From: Panacagrimonas sp.
GTDB lineage: Bacteria > Pseudomonadota > Gammaproteobacteria > Nevskiales > Nevskiaceae
Length of the DNA: 64,000 nucleotides
NCBI RefSeq assembly: GCF_020697055.1
Contig: NZ_JAJFBP010000006.1
Coordinates: 1 to 64,000, forward strand
Reading direction: 5' to 3'
Below the pieces are notes generated by a model. It saw nothing but the letters and a program-made list of their open reading frames with translations. It ran no database searches and had not been told where the DNA came from. Positions 37,854 to 46,696 of this stretch are shown here, piece after piece. Numbering within the stretch: position 1 is the stretch's first letter; each line of letters opens with the position of its first letter. Both the position numbers and the translations under genes were made by a program.

Positions 37854-38678
37854 ATGCCCATCAAGGACAAGGTGAGCACCGCCCTGATCACGGACGTGGG
37901 CCGCGTGCGCACCAACAACGAGGACGCGGTGGCCGAGGACCGCGAACTCGGCCTGCTGGTTCTGGCCGACGGCATGGGCGGCTACAACGCCGGCGAGGTC
38001 GCCAGCGGCATCGCCACCAAGACCATTGCCGAGGTCGTGCGGCGCGACTGGAAGTCGCTGCCGCGGACCAATCCGCCATCGGTGAAGGGCATGCCCTCGC
38101 CGCACGCGACGTTGTTGAAGAAGGCGGTCGAAGAAGCCCACACGACGATCTTCCAGGCCGCGCAATCGCAGCCCCAGTGCGCCGGCATGGGCACCACGGT
38201 GGTCGTGGTACTGCTGCACGACGACATGATGAGCATCGCGCACGTCGGCGATTCGCGGCTGTATCGCTACCGTTTCAGCCAATTGCAGCAGGTCACGCGC
38301 GACCATTCGCTGCAGGAAGAAATGATCGCCAAGGGCCACTACACGCGTGAAGAAGCGGCGATGATGGTGCGCAAGAACATCGTCACGCGGGCGCTGGGGG
38401 TCGAGGCCGAGGTCAACGTCGAACTCAACGAGGCACCGGTCGAAGTCGGCGATACGCTGCTGCTGTGCTCGGACGGACTCACCGACATGGTCAGCGACGA
38501 GCAGATCGGCATCATCCTGCGGCGCAACGGCGACGACCTGCAGGGTGCCGCCCGCGACCTCGTGCAACAGGCGCTGCAGGGCGGGGGCAAGGACAATGTT
38601 TCGGTCGTACTGGCACGGGTGGACCAGTCACTCGCGCCAGGCCGGCCCTGGTATCGCCACCTGCTGGACTGGTTCTGA
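37854..38678 (+). CDS. PP2C-family protein phosphatase
   Basis: Metal-dependent Ser/Thr phosphatase predicted to reverse the adjacent kinase. The 274 residues have the PPM motifs GRVRTNNEDAV, LLVLADGMGGYNAGEVAS, GMGTTVVVVLL, HVGDSRLYRYR, LCSDGLTDMV and GGKDNVSVVL with the metal-binding aspartates. The active-site domain is complete. A C-terminal tail ending WYRHLLDWF could touch the membrane. It begins 11 bases after the kinase stop. Confidence 0.94.
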   Translation: MPIKDKVSTALITDVGRVRTNNEDAVAEDRELGLLVLADGMGGYNAGEVASGIATKTIAEVVRRDWKSLPRTNPPSVKGMPSPHATLLKKAVEEAHTTIFQAAQSQPQCAGMGTTVVVVLLHDDMMSIAHVGDSRLYRYRFSQLQQVTRDHSLQEEMIAKGHYTREEAAMMVRKNIVTRALGVEAEVNVELNEAPVEVGDTLLLCSDGLTDMVSDEQIGIILRRNGDDLQGAARDLVQQALQGGGKDNVSVVLARVDQSLAPGRPWYRHLLDWF

Positions 38679-38731
38679 CGGACCTTTGCGTCCGACTGTA
38701 TTACGCTCGCACCGACGCTAGGGAAGAGACC

Positions 38732-39409
38732 ATGGGCAAGCTCGTCATCACCGACAACAACGGCGCCACGACGCAGTTCGATCTGCACGCGGAGCGCGTC
38801 ACCATTGGCCGCGCCGCGGGCAACGACGTCGTGCTCAACGACAAGGCCACCTCGGGCCGGCACGCGGCGATCGTGACCATCCTGGACGACTCGTTCCTGG
38901 AGGATCTCGATTCGACCAACGGCACGCAGGTCAACGGCCAGCCCGTGACCAAGCATCCGCTGACGCACGGAGACGTCATCACCATCGGCCGCAACACGCT
39001 GCGCTACTTCACCGCGGAAGCCAGCGACGCGGAGATGGACAAGACGATGATCCTGCGCCCCGGGAGCGTCCCACCCGCGATGAAGCCGGCGTCGCGCCCG
39101 GCTCCGCCCAATCCGGCCCTCACCAGCGCCGGCAAGCCCGTGCTCGGCAGGCTGCGGATCGCCAGCGGCAGCAGCCAGGGCCGCGAACTCGAACTGAACA
39201 AGCCGCTCACGACGCTGGGCAAGCCCGGCGTACAGGTCGCGGCGATCACCCGCCGCGCCGAGGGCTACTACATCGTCCAGGTCGATTCCACCGGCGGACG
39301 CAAGCTGCGCATCAACGGCGTCGAGGTCGAGGCGCAGCCGCGCCGGCTCGCCGATCGCGACAAGGTCGAGCTCGCGGGAACCCAGATGGAGTTCCAGATC
39401 ATCGGCTGA
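38732..39409 (+). CDS. Double FHA-domain protein
   Basis: A 225-residue phosphothreonine-binding adaptor. The first FHA (about 22-95) is canonical: TIGRAAGNDVVLND, SGRHAAIV and DSTNGTQVNG. A linker with a Thr (DKTMILRPGS) could be a phosphorylation site of the neighbouring kinase. The second FHA-like part (about 140-225) lacks the SGRH signature but keeps RKLRINGVEVE. It starts at ATG 38732 with GGGAAGAG upstream. With the kinase and phosphatase it forms a write-erase-read set. Confidence 0.9.
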   Translation: MGKLVITDNNGATTQFDLHAERVTIGRAAGNDVVLNDKATSGRHAAIVTILDDSFLEDLDSTNGTQVNGQPVTKHPLTHGDVITIGRNTLRYFTAEASDAEMDKTMILRPGSVPPAMKPASRPAPPNPALTSAGKPVLGRLRIASGSSQGRELELNKPLTTLGKPGVQVAAITRRAEGYYIVQVDSTGGRKLRINGVEVEAQPRRLADRDKVELAGTQMEFQIIG

Positions 39410-39449
39410 TGGCGGTCCTTGGCGGCCCGCTGGCTTAAAATCAGCGGCC

Positions 39450-40340
39450 ATGAATACCCCTGCCCTCGCCGAGACCATCGGCAACACGCCGCTGGTGCGG
39501 CTCACGCGCCTGCCCGGCATCGGCAACAACGTCCTGCTGGCCAAGCTCGAGGGCAACAACCCGGCCGGCTCGGTCAAGGACCGTCCCGCCTATTCGATGA
39601 TCAAGCGCGCCGAGGAGCGCGGCGAGATCAAGCCCGGCGACACGCTGATCGAGGCGACCTCCGGCAACACCGGCATCGCGCTGGCGATGGCCGCCGCGAT
39701 GCGCGGCTACCGCATGGTGCTGATCATGCCGGCGCACATGAGCGCCGAGCGCCGCGCGCAGATGCGGGCCTACGGCGCCGAGATCGTGGCGGTGACCAAG
39801 GAACAGGGCATGGAGTACGCGCGCGACCTGGCGCTGCGGATGCAGAAGGATGGCAAGGGCCGCGTCCTCGACCAGTTCGCCAATCCCGACAATCCGCGCG
39901 CGCACTACGAGGGCACCGGTCCCGAGATCTGGCGCGACACCGAGGGCACGGTCACGCACTTCGTCGCGACCATGGGCACCACCGGCACCATCATGGGAAC
40001 CGGGCGCTTCCTGCGCGAAAAGAAGCCGGACATCGAGATCATCGGCGTGCATCCGGCCGGCGAGTCGTCGATCCCGGGCATCCGCAAGTGGCCCAAGGAA
40101 TACGAGCCGGGCATCTACGACGTCAGCAAGATCGACCGGATCATCGAGGTCGACGCGCAGAGCGCCGAAGGCATGATGCGCGAGGTGGCGAGTTCGGAGG
40201 GACTGTTCTGCGGCCCCTCCTCCGGCGGTTCGATCTTCGCGGCGGTGCAGGTCTGCAAGCGCGTCCAGAACGCCACCGTGGTCTGCATCGTGTGCGATCG
40301 CGGCGATCGGTACGTGTCCACCGGCGTGTTTCCGGCGTGA
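39450..40340 (+). CDS. cysM: Cysteine synthase B
   Basis: A PLP enzyme that makes cysteine from O-acetylserine and sulfide or thiosulfate. The 296 residues have Lys43 in NPAGSVKDRPA for PLP, TSGNTGIALAM, GTTGTIMGTGRFL and SSEGLFCGPSSGGS. The RERR-type CysM features (MSAERRAQMRAYGAEIV) and length favour CysM over CysK. A TAAAAT hexamer at 39436-39441 could be its -10 box. It ends just before repeat copy D. Confidence 0.95.
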   Translation: MNTPALAETIGNTPLVRLTRLPGIGNNVLLAKLEGNNPAGSVKDRPAYSMIKRAEERGEIKPGDTLIEATSGNTGIALAMAAAMRGYRMVLIMPAHMSAERRAQMRAYGAEIVAVTKEQGMEYARDLALRMQKDGKGRVLDQFANPDNPRAHYEGTGPEIWRDTEGTVTHFVATMGTTGTIMGTGRFLREKKPDIEIIGVHPAGESSIPGIRKWPKEYEPGIYDVSKIDRIIEVDAQSAEGMMREVASSEGLFCGPSSGGSIFAAVQVCKRVQNATVVCIVCDRGDRYVSTGVFPA

Positions 40341-40358
40341 CGCGAATGAAGCGTTCAA

Positions 40359-40424
40359 CGCAAAGGCGCAAAGAGCGCAAAGGAAAAGCAAGATTTTTTT
40401 CTTTGCGTCCTTTGCGCCTTTGCG
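40359..40424. repeat. CGCAAAG-type inverted-repeat element, copy D
   Basis: Arms 40359-40382 and 40401-40424 are inverted repeats of 24 bp with two mismatches, made of CGCAAAGG octads around an A/T-rich loop; a T run follows the right arm. It lies between cysM and the exonuclease gene and may act as a terminator or insulator. Confidence 0.8.
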
Positions 40425-40443
40425 CTGAGATTTTTCCGAGACC

Positions 40444-41220
40444 GTGAGCGCCCCAACCCTCGTTTTCGACATCGAGACCGTTCCCGACCTGGACGGTGCG
40501 CGCCGCATCCTGGGCCTGCCCAGCGCCGACGACGACACCGTCTGGACCGCGATGAGCGCGCTGCGCCGGGCCGAGCGCGGCACCGAGTTCCAGCCTGCGC
40601 ACTTGCAGAAGGTCGTAGCGATCTCCTGCCTGCTGCGCGCCGGCGACACGCTGCGCTGCTGGTCGGTCGGCGACGAGAACGCCGACGAGGCCGAGCTGGT
40701 GCAGAAATTCTTCCTGGGTGTGGAGAAGTTCAAGCCCACGCTGGTCAGCTGGAACGGCGGCGGTTTCGACCTGCCGGTGCTGCACTATCGCGGGCTGATC
40801 CATGCCGTGCGCGCACAGGCGTACTGGGACAACGGCCACTTCGACCGGGAGGCGAAGTGGAACAACTACCTCAAGCGCTACGAGTTCCGCCACACCGACC
40901 TGATGGACGTGCTGGCGCTCTACACCGGCCGGCAGAACGCGCCGCTCAACGAGATCGCGCTGCTGCTGGGCCTGCCCGGCAAGCTCGGCATGGACGGCTC
41001 CAAGGTGTTCGGCGCGTGGCGCGAAGGACGCATTGGCGAAATCCGTGCGTACTGCGAGACCGACGTGATGAACACCTGGCTGGTCTACCTGCGCTTCCAG
41101 TTCATGCGCGGGCACCTGTCCGAGGACGAGTACGAGCAGGAGATCCTGCTTGCGCGCGACTTTCTCGAGCAGAACCCTGCGCCGCACTGGGCCGAGTTCG
41201 CCGCCGCCTGGAACGAATGA
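40444..41220 (+). CDS. PolB-type predicted 3'-5' exonuclease
   Basis: A 258-residue DEDD-fold protein of the family related to the exonuclease domain of DNA polymerase B. It has exo I (VFDIETVPD, D9 and E11), exo II around LVSWNGGGFDLPVL and the exo III region YCETDVMNTWLVY, so catalytic acids look complete. A role in RNA or DNA end trimming is inferred. Its stop overlaps the rlmD ATG (ATGA), hinting at a link with RNA metabolism. Confidence 0.88.
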   Translation: MSAPTLVFDIETVPDLDGARRILGLPSADDDTVWTAMSALRRAERGTEFQPAHLQKVVAISCLLRAGDTLRCWSVGDENADEAELVQKFFLGVEKFKPTLVSWNGGGFDLPVLHYRGLIHAVRAQAYWDNGHFDREAKWNNYLKRYEFRHTDLMDVLALYTGRQNAPLNEIALLLGLPGKLGMDGSKVFGAWREGRIGEIRAYCETDVMNTWLVYLRFQFMRGHLSEDEYEQEILLARDFLEQNPAPHWAEFAAAWNE

Positions 41221-42572
41221 GCGGATTCCGTGGCACGCCGCGCCGGCGCAAGGCGCTCCCCGAGGGCGAGTTCGAAGCCGCCATCGTCGACCTCGCCGAG
41301 GACGGCCGCGGCGTCGCGCGCATCGACGGCAAGGTCTGCTTCATCCATGGCGCCCTTCCCGGCGAGACCGTGAAGTTCCGCTACACGCGCGTGCACCGCG
41401 ACGCCGACGAGGGCGAGACCGCGCAGGTGCTGACGGCCTCGCCCGATCGGGTCGAGCCTCCCTGCGCGCATTTCGGCGTCTGCGGCGGCTGCGCGCTCCA
41501 GCACCTCGCGCCCGGTGCACAGATCGCGCTCAAGCAGCGGCAGATGCTCGAAGCGCTGCGGCGCATCGGAAAAGTCGAACCCGAGTCGGTGGCGGCTCCG
41601 ATCACCGGTCCCACGCTCGGCTATCGGCGCCGGGCGCGGCTCGGCGCGAAGTACGTCGACAAGCGCGGCACGGCGCTGGTCGGATTCCGCGAGCGCGCGA
41701 GCCCGTTCCTGGCCGCCCTCGAGTCCTGCCAGGTGCTCGACCCCCGCGTCGGTCGCAAACTCCAGGCGCTCGGCGAATGCATCTCGCAGCTTTCGATCCG
41801 GCGTGACCTGCCGCAGATCGAGATCGCCAGCGCCGGCGACGGACCTGCCGACGGGCCGGTGGCGCTGGTACTGCGCGTGCTCAAGCCGCCGTCCGATTCC
41901 GATCGCGAACGCCTCTCGCAGCTGGCGCGCGATCACGGCTTCACGCTGTACCTGCAGAGCGGCGGACCCAACAGCGTGGCGCCGCTGACGCCGCCGGCGC
42001 CCGGGCTTCTGTACGACCCCGACGGCGGCCGCGATCGCCTGCGCTTCCTGCCGACCGACTTCATCCAGGTCAACGGTCCGGTCAGCCGCCAGGCGGTGCG
42101 CCAGGCGATCGACTGGCTCGATCCGGCGCCGGGCGCAGCGGTGCTCGAGCTGTTCTGCGGCCTGGGCAACTTCTCCGTCCCGCTGGCGCGGCGCGGCGCA
42201 CGCGTGACCGCGGTCGAAGGCGATGCCGGCCTGGTCGATCGCGCACGTGCGAATGCGCAGGTAGCCGGCCTGGAAGTGCTGTTCCACACTGCCGACCTGT
42301 TTCAACCACGCCCGGAGGCCCCGTGGCGGCAGGGATCGTACGACGCGGTGCTGCTGGATCCGCCGCGAGCAGGCGCCGAAGCGATGATGCCGGTCATCGG
42401 TGCGTTGCGGCCCGCGCGCGTCGTGTACGTGTCGTGCCACCCCGGCACGCTCGCCCGCGACGCCGGACTGCTCGTGCACGAGCACGGCTACCGGCTGGCG
42501 CGCGCCGGCGTGATGGACATGTTTCCGCATACCACCCACGTCGAGTCGATGGTCCTGTTCGAGCGGGACTAG
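41217..42572 (+). CDS. rlmD: 23S rRNA m5U1939 methyltransferase
   Basis: Methylates U1939 of 23S rRNA with S-adenosylmethionine. The 451 residues from ATG 41217 contain the TRAM domain (about 15-75), the Fe-S cluster cysteines CAHFGVCGGC, the SAM motif VLELFCGLGNFS, LLDPPRAGAEA and the catalytic Cys in YVSCHPGTLARD. RlmD rather than TrmA or RlmC is chosen from the TRAM domain plus Fe-S set and length. It is translationally coupled to the exonuclease gene. Confidence 0.93.
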   Translation: MSGFRGTPRRRKALPEGEFEAAIVDLAEDGRGVARIDGKVCFIHGALPGETVKFRYTRVHRDADEGETAQVLTASPDRVEPPCAHFGVCGGCALQHLAPGAQIALKQRQMLEALRRIGKVEPESVAAPITGPTLGYRRRARLGAKYVDKRGTALVGFRERASPFLAALESCQVLDPRVGRKLQALGECISQLSIRRDLPQIEIASAGDGPADGPVALVLRVLKPPSDSDRERLSQLARDHGFTLYLQSGGPNSVAPLTPPAPGLLYDPDGGRDRLRFLPTDFIQVNGPVSRQAVRQAIDWLDPAPGAAVLELFCGLGNFSVPLARRGARVTAVEGDAGLVDRARANAQVAGLEVLFHTADLFQPRPEAPWRQGSYDAVLLDPPRAGAEAMMPVIGALRPARVVYVSCHPGTLARDAGLLVHEHGYRLARAGVMDMFPHTTHVESMVLFERD

Positions 42573-42599
42573 CGCAGGCCATTTAGCGAGGTCGTTCCC

Positions 42600-43076
42600 A
42601 TGCCCATCGAAATCGAACGCAAGTTCCTGCTCGCCAACGACCGCTGGCGCAGCGAGGTCATCCGCCATACCAGCATGCGCCAGGGCTATCTCGGCGCGCC
42701 CGGCGGAAAGGCCTCGATCCGCGTGCGGCTCGAAGCCCGGCGCGCGCGGCTGAACATCAAGTCGGCCGTCATCGGCGATACCCGCGACGAATACGAGTAC
42801 GAGATCCCGCTGGCCGAAGCCACGGAGATGTTCGACAACCTCTGCATCGGCCGCGTCGAGAAGATCCGCCACTACATCGAACGCGACGGCCTGACCTGGG
42901 AGATCGACGAATTCCTGGGGGACAACCAGGGATTGGTCGTGGCCGAAGTGGAACTCGAGCAGCAGGCCCAGCGGGTGCCCGCTCCGCCCTGGCTGGGACG
43001 CGAAATCACGACCGACCCCCGCTACTACAATCACAGCCTGTCGATAAAGCCTTATCGTTCGTGGCATGCACATTGA
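42600..43076 (+). CDS. CYTH (triphosphate tunnel) domain protein
   Basis: A 158-residue protein starting MPIEIERKFL, the ExExK metal/triphosphate signature. It is followed by QGYLGAPGG, RVRLEARRARLNIKSAV, EYEIPLAEATEMFDN and WEIDEFLGDNQGLVVAEVEL, all typical of the bacterial CYTH family that hydrolyses inorganic tripolyphosphate or other triphosphates. Its final codons overlap the start of the L,D-transpeptidase by 11 bases. Confidence 0.9.
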   Translation: MPIEIERKFLLANDRWRSEVIRHTSMRQGYLGAPGGKASIRVRLEARRARLNIKSAVIGDTRDEYEYEIPLAEATEMFDNLCIGRVEKIRHYIERDGLTWEIDEFLGDNQGLVVAEVELEQQAQRVPAPPWLGREITTDPRYYNHSLSIKPYRSWHAH

Positions 43077-43542
43077 GGTCGATCTCGGACGCCAGCGCCT
43101 GCTGCTGTGGAACCAAGGGCGCGTGCTGCGCGAGTGCCTGGTATCCACCGGCGGCAACGGCGTCGGCGAGATCAACGGTTCGGGCTGCACCCCGCGCGGC
43201 CGTCACGTGGTCCGGGCCAAGATCGGCGCAGGCGCACCGGAGGGCATGCTGTTCCGGGCGCGTCGTCCCACCGGCGACGTCTGGACCCCCGAGTTGCACG
43301 CCCGCTTTCCCGGCCGCGACTGGATCCTGACGCGGATCCTGTGGCTGTCGGGCGTCGAACGCGGCCGCAACCGGCTCGGCTGCGTCGACACGTTCCGCCG
43401 CTACATCTACCTGCACGGCACGCCGCCGACGACGCGGCTCGGCATGCCCGGATCCAAGGGCTGCATCCGCATGGCCAACCGCGACGTCACCGCGCTGTTC
43501 GATCAGCTGCCGGTGGGCGCCGAGGTGGAGCTGCACGAATAG
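43066..43542 (+). CDS. L,D-transpeptidase (YkuD family), small cytosolic-looking form
   Basis: A 158-residue YkuD domain with the catalytic block YLHGTPPTTRLGMPGSKGCI then RMANRDV, carrying the conserved His, Ser, Gly and Cys. It begins directly with the domain (MHIEVDLGRQRLLLWNQGRV) and has no signal peptide or lipobox, so export is not explained by sequence. Such enzymes make 3-3 crosslinks in peptidoglycan or attach lipoproteins. It lies upstream of nagZ, a cell-wall recycling gene. Confidence 0.88.
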   Translation: MHIEVDLGRQRLLLWNQGRVLRECLVSTGGNGVGEINGSGCTPRGRHVVRAKIGAGAPEGMLFRARRPTGDVWTPELHARFPGRDWILTRILWLSGVERGRNRLGCVDTFRRYIYLHGTPPTTRLGMPGSKGCIRMANRDVTALFDQLPVGAEVELHE

Positions 43543-43579
43543 TTCATCCCCGCGACCGATCGACCCCCTCCTTCAATCC

Positions 43580-44563
43580 ATGCCAGGCAAGGCTGCCCAG
43601 GGCCGCATCGGCCCGCTGATGCTCGACGTCGGAGGACTCGAGCTCAACGCCGAGGACCGCGACGTGCTGGCTCACCCGCTGGTCGGTGGCGTCATCCTGT
43701 TCACGCGCAACTATCGCGACCCCGATCAGCTGCGCGCGCTGTGCGCGAACATCCTGGCGATCAAGCGCTCGCCGCGGCTGCTGCTGGCGGTGGATCACGA
43801 AGGCGGGCGCGTGCAGCGCTTCCGCGTCGGGTTCTCGCGCATCCCGGCGATGCGCACGCTGGGCAAGCGCTACGAGGAGAGCGCCAAGGCCGCGCTCGAC
43901 GAGGCCGCCAACCACGGATTCACCATCGGCACCGAGCTGGGCGCTTTCGGCATCGACCTGTGCTTCGCACCGGTGCTGGATCGCGACATCGGCGTGTCCG
44001 GCGTGATCGGCGATCGCGCATTCGCCACCAAGATCGACGAGATCGTGGAACTGGCGCGCGCGTTCCGTTCCGGCCTCAATCGCGCCGGTATGGCGGCCAC
44101 CGGCAAGCACTTTCCCGGTCACGGCGCGGTGGCGGCCGATTCGCACCTCGAGCTGCCGGTCGATCGCCGTTCGCTGGGCGAACTCGAGCGCACCGAGCTT
44201 GCGCCATTCCGTCCGCTGATCGAGGACGGCATCGAGTCGCTGATGATGGCCCACGTGCGCTACACCGCCGTCGACCAGATCCCCGCCTCGCTGTCGCGCA
44301 AGTGGATTGCCGGAACGTTGCGCCGCAAGCTGCGATATCGCGGTGCGGTGTTCTGCGACGACCTGTCGATGAACGGAGCGGCCGTGGTCGGCACGATGGC
44401 CGAACGCGCGCAGCTGGCGCTGGCGTCGGGCTGCGACATGCTGCCGGTGTGCAACGACCGCCCCGCCGCGATCAAGCTGATCGAGGATCTGCGCGACGTA
44501 CCGCCGAGCCCCGCGCGCAGCAGGCGCCTCGCCTCGCTGTTCCGCACCGAGGGTCCACGATGA
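43580..44563 (+). CDS. nagZ: Beta-N-acetylhexosaminidase
   Basis: Cytosolic glycosidase that removes N-acetylglucosamine from anhydro-muropeptides during cell-wall recycling. The 327 residues contain VGGVILFTRNYRDPDQL, AVDHEGGRVQRF, the family 3 motif ATGKHFPGHGAVAADSH and VFCDDLSMNGA with the catalytic Asp. Length is right for NagZ. The stop overlaps the ATG of the next gene by four bases. Confidence 0.95.
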   Translation: MPGKAAQGRIGPLMLDVGGLELNAEDRDVLAHPLVGGVILFTRNYRDPDQLRALCANILAIKRSPRLLLAVDHEGGRVQRFRVGFSRIPAMRTLGKRYEESAKAALDEAANHGFTIGTELGAFGIDLCFAPVLDRDIGVSGVIGDRAFATKIDEIVELARAFRSGLNRAGMAATGKHFPGHGAVAADSHLELPVDRRSLGELERTELAPFRPLIEDGIESLMMAHVRYTAVDQIPASLSRKWIAGTLRRKLRYRGAVFCDDLSMNGAAVVGTMAERAQLALASGCDMLPVCNDRPAAIKLIEDLRDVPPSPARSRRLASLFRTEGPR

Positions 44564-45120
44564 CCGCGGCGACGCTCGACGAAGCCATCCGCGTCCGGCG
44601 GCAAGCCGACTGCCTCCACGATGCATCGACGGTGCAGCGCGCGTTCGATGCGCTCGCGGAACAGATCTCGCGCGATTACACCGGGCGCAACCCGCTGGTG
44701 CTGTGCGTGATGAACGGCGGTCTCTATCCCACGTCGGAGATCACGCGTCGCCTGGATTTCGCATTCGAGCAGGACTACCTGCACGCGACGCGCTACCGCG
44801 GCGCCACCGAAGGCGGCGGGCTGGTGTGGAAGCGCCAGCCCGAAGCCAACGCCATCGCCGGACGCGACGTGCTGGTGCTCGACGACATCCTCGACGAAGG
44901 CCACACGCTGGTCGCGATCCGGCGCGCGCTGCTCGAATTTCGCCCGGCTTCGCTGCGCGTCGCCGTGCTGGCCGAGAAGCGCCACGATCGCCGCGCACCC
45001 GGTGCGCACGCCGAGTACGTCGGCCTCGAAGTGGAGGACCGCTACGTGTTCGGCTGCGGAATGGATTTCAAGGAATACTGGCGGCAGCTGCCCGCCATCT
45101 ACGCGGTGAAGGACGCATGA
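44560..45120 (+). CDS. Hypoxanthine-guanine phosphoribosyltransferase family protein
   Basis: A 186-residue purine salvage enzyme. It carries LVLCVMNGGLYPTSEITRRL, the PRPP motif VLVLDDILDEGHTL and DRYVFGCGMDFKEYWRQLP at the C terminus. Predicted to convert hypoxanthine and/or guanine to nucleotides. It is coupled to nagZ upstream and to the phosphorylase downstream by ATGA overlaps. In this setting it could use the base released by that phosphorylase. Confidence 0.9.
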   Translation: MTAATLDEAIRVRRQADCLHDASTVQRAFDALAEQISRDYTGRNPLVLCVMNGGLYPTSEITRRLDFAFEQDYLHATRYRGATEGGGLVWKRQPEANAIAGRDVLVLDDILDEGHTLVAIRRALLEFRPASLRVAVLAEKRHDRRAPGAHAEYVGLEVEDRYVFGCGMDFKEYWRQLPAIYAVKDA

Positions 45121-45869
45121 AACGCATCGCGGTCATCGGTGGTACGGGAATGAACCAATGGCCCGGCCTCGACATCCAGTCGAAACAGGACGTGCTGACG
45201 CCGTACGGTCCGGCGAGCGCGCCGCTGCTGCACGGCCAGATCAACGGTCACCCGGTGTGCTTCCTCGCGCGCCACGGCGAAGGTCATCGCCTGCCGCCGC
45301 ACAAGATCAACTACCGCGCCAACCTGTGGGCGTTGCGACATGCCGGCATGGAGCAGGTGATCGCGATCGCCGCGGTCGGCGGCATCGCCGAATGGTTCGC
45401 GCCGGGCGAGATCGCGCTGCCGCGCGATGTCGTCGACTACACCTGGGGCCGCGAACACACGTACTCGGACGGATCACCGGGAACCGAAGTGCATCACGCG
45501 GAGTTCACGTTCCCGTACTCGCCCGCGATGCGCGAGGCCTTGTTCGCCGCCGCCGCGGCGGCCGAAGTGATCGTCAGCGGCGCCGGCATCATGGGTGTCA
45601 CGCAGGGACCGCGACTGGAGTCGCCCGCGGAGATCCAGCGCATGAGAACCGACGGTTGCGACATGGTCGGCATGACGGGAATGCCGGAAGCCGCCCTCGC
45701 ATCCGAGCTGGGGCTCGAGTACGCCTGCATCGCGGTGTCCGTGAACTGGGGCGCCGGCATCGGCACCGGCGGAATCCACGACGAGATCGCCGCCAGCATC
45801 GAACGCGGCATGCTCAAGGTGCAGGGTGCGCTGGCGCGCTATCTGGCAATGGCTTCCATCCGGGCCTGA
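45117..45869 (+). CDS. S-methyl-5'-thioinosine / methylthioadenosine phosphorylase family protein
   Basis: A 250-residue member of the MTAP family (RIAVIGGTGMNQWPGL, ARHGEGHRLPPHKINYRANL, VSGAGIMGVTQGPRLES, CDMVGMTGMPEAALASELGL). The family cleaves 5'-methylthio-nucleosides with phosphate. In Pseudomonas a homologue next to nagZ was shown to prefer methylthioinosine; the same gene order here suggests the same substrate, with hypoxanthine passed to the preceding transferase. This is inference from context and not from active-site detail. Confidence 0.85.
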   Translation: MKRIAVIGGTGMNQWPGLDIQSKQDVLTPYGPASAPLLHGQINGHPVCFLARHGEGHRLPPHKINYRANLWALRHAGMEQVIAIAAVGGIAEWFAPGEIALPRDVVDYTWGREHTYSDGSPGTEVHHAEFTFPYSPAMREALFAAAAAAEVIVSGAGIMGVTQGPRLESPAEIQRMRTDGCDMVGMTGMPEAALASELGLEYACIAVSVNWGAGIGTGGIHDEIAASIERGMLKVQGALARYLAMASIRA

Positions 45870-45875
45870 TCCGCC

Positions 45876-46670
45876 TCAGCGGTTGAGCGGGAAGAGCACG
45901 CTGCGCCCGCGGAAATCGAACACGATGCCTTCCGGCGTGATGCGCGAGACCGTCGGGCCCTCGCCCAGCGTGGTGCCTTCCATCGCCTTGCGACCGTTGA
46001 CCATCACCCAGCGCCGCGCGGCATCGTCGTCGTACACGTGCACGTCGACGCGCAGCGCGGGAAACGCGCCGCGGTAGTCTGACGGCATGTCGCGCAGCAG
46101 CGGTGCGTCGGATGCGACCGCCGGCTCCGCCGGCGGCGGGACTTCCTCCGGCGTCGGCGCGGGATCCGCTTCCAGCGCATCGCCGGCCGGCGCGGACGCG
46201 GGCTCGCTCGCCGCAACCTCGGGCGGCGGGACTTCATCGGCGATCGCTGCGGCCGGTTCGGGCTCGGGCTCGGCCATCAGGTCGTCGATCGATTCGGCGG
46301 GCACGTCGGGCGAGAGCGTTGCTTCGGCCGGAACGGCGGTCGCGATCTCGGGAGCCGGTGGCGCCGGCTCGTCGGCCGGTTTCATCAGCTGCGCGGGCTC
46401 CGCTTCGATCGACGGCGCGGGCGGGGCCGCGACGGCAGCGGGCGGCGCCTCGGCCATCGGCGGCGGCGCGGTCCCGGGGGGATGCCGGGGCCACAGCCAG
46501 ACGGTGACGATCAGCAGCCCCGCCACCAGCGCGATCAAGCCCAGCGTGCGTGGCGACGGTCGTTGCGAAGGTTTGCGCGGCGCCGTGGCGGTGACGTCGC
46601 CCAGCGAGGGCGTGCGGCCGAGATTGCGGTCGCGCTCGGCCTTGCGCAGGGCGTCGAGGATGAAGCTCAT
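45876..46670 (-). CDS. GspB-type general secretion assembly protein
   Basis: A 264-residue inner-membrane protein: a short cytosolic start MSFILDALRKAERDRNLG, one helix (LGLIALVAGLLIVTVWLW), a very long Pro/Ala/Glu periplasmic linker (about 65-190), and a C-terminal GspB domain (PALRVDVHVYDDDAARRWVM, GIVFDFRGRSVLFPL). In Aeromonas and Vibrio, GspB with the ATPase GspA helps place the type II secretin through the wall. The matching ATPase gene is directly upstream. The rest of a gsp operon is not in the window. Confidence 0.88.
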   Translation of the reverse strand: MSFILDALRKAERDRNLGRTPSLGDVTATAPRKPSQRPSPRTLGLIALVAGLLIVTVWLWPRHPPGTAPPPMAEAPPAAVAAPPAPSIEAEPAQLMKPADEPAPPAPEIATAVPAEATLSPDVPAESIDDLMAEPEPEPAAAIADEVPPPEVAASEPASAPAGDALEADPAPTPEEVPPPAEPAVASDAPLLRDMPSDYRGAFPALRVDVHVYDDDAARRWVMVNGRKAMEGTTLGEGPTVSRITPEGIVFDFRGRSVLFPLNR

Positions 46671-46696
46671 GGTGGCGCGGGACGCACGGCGCGCGC

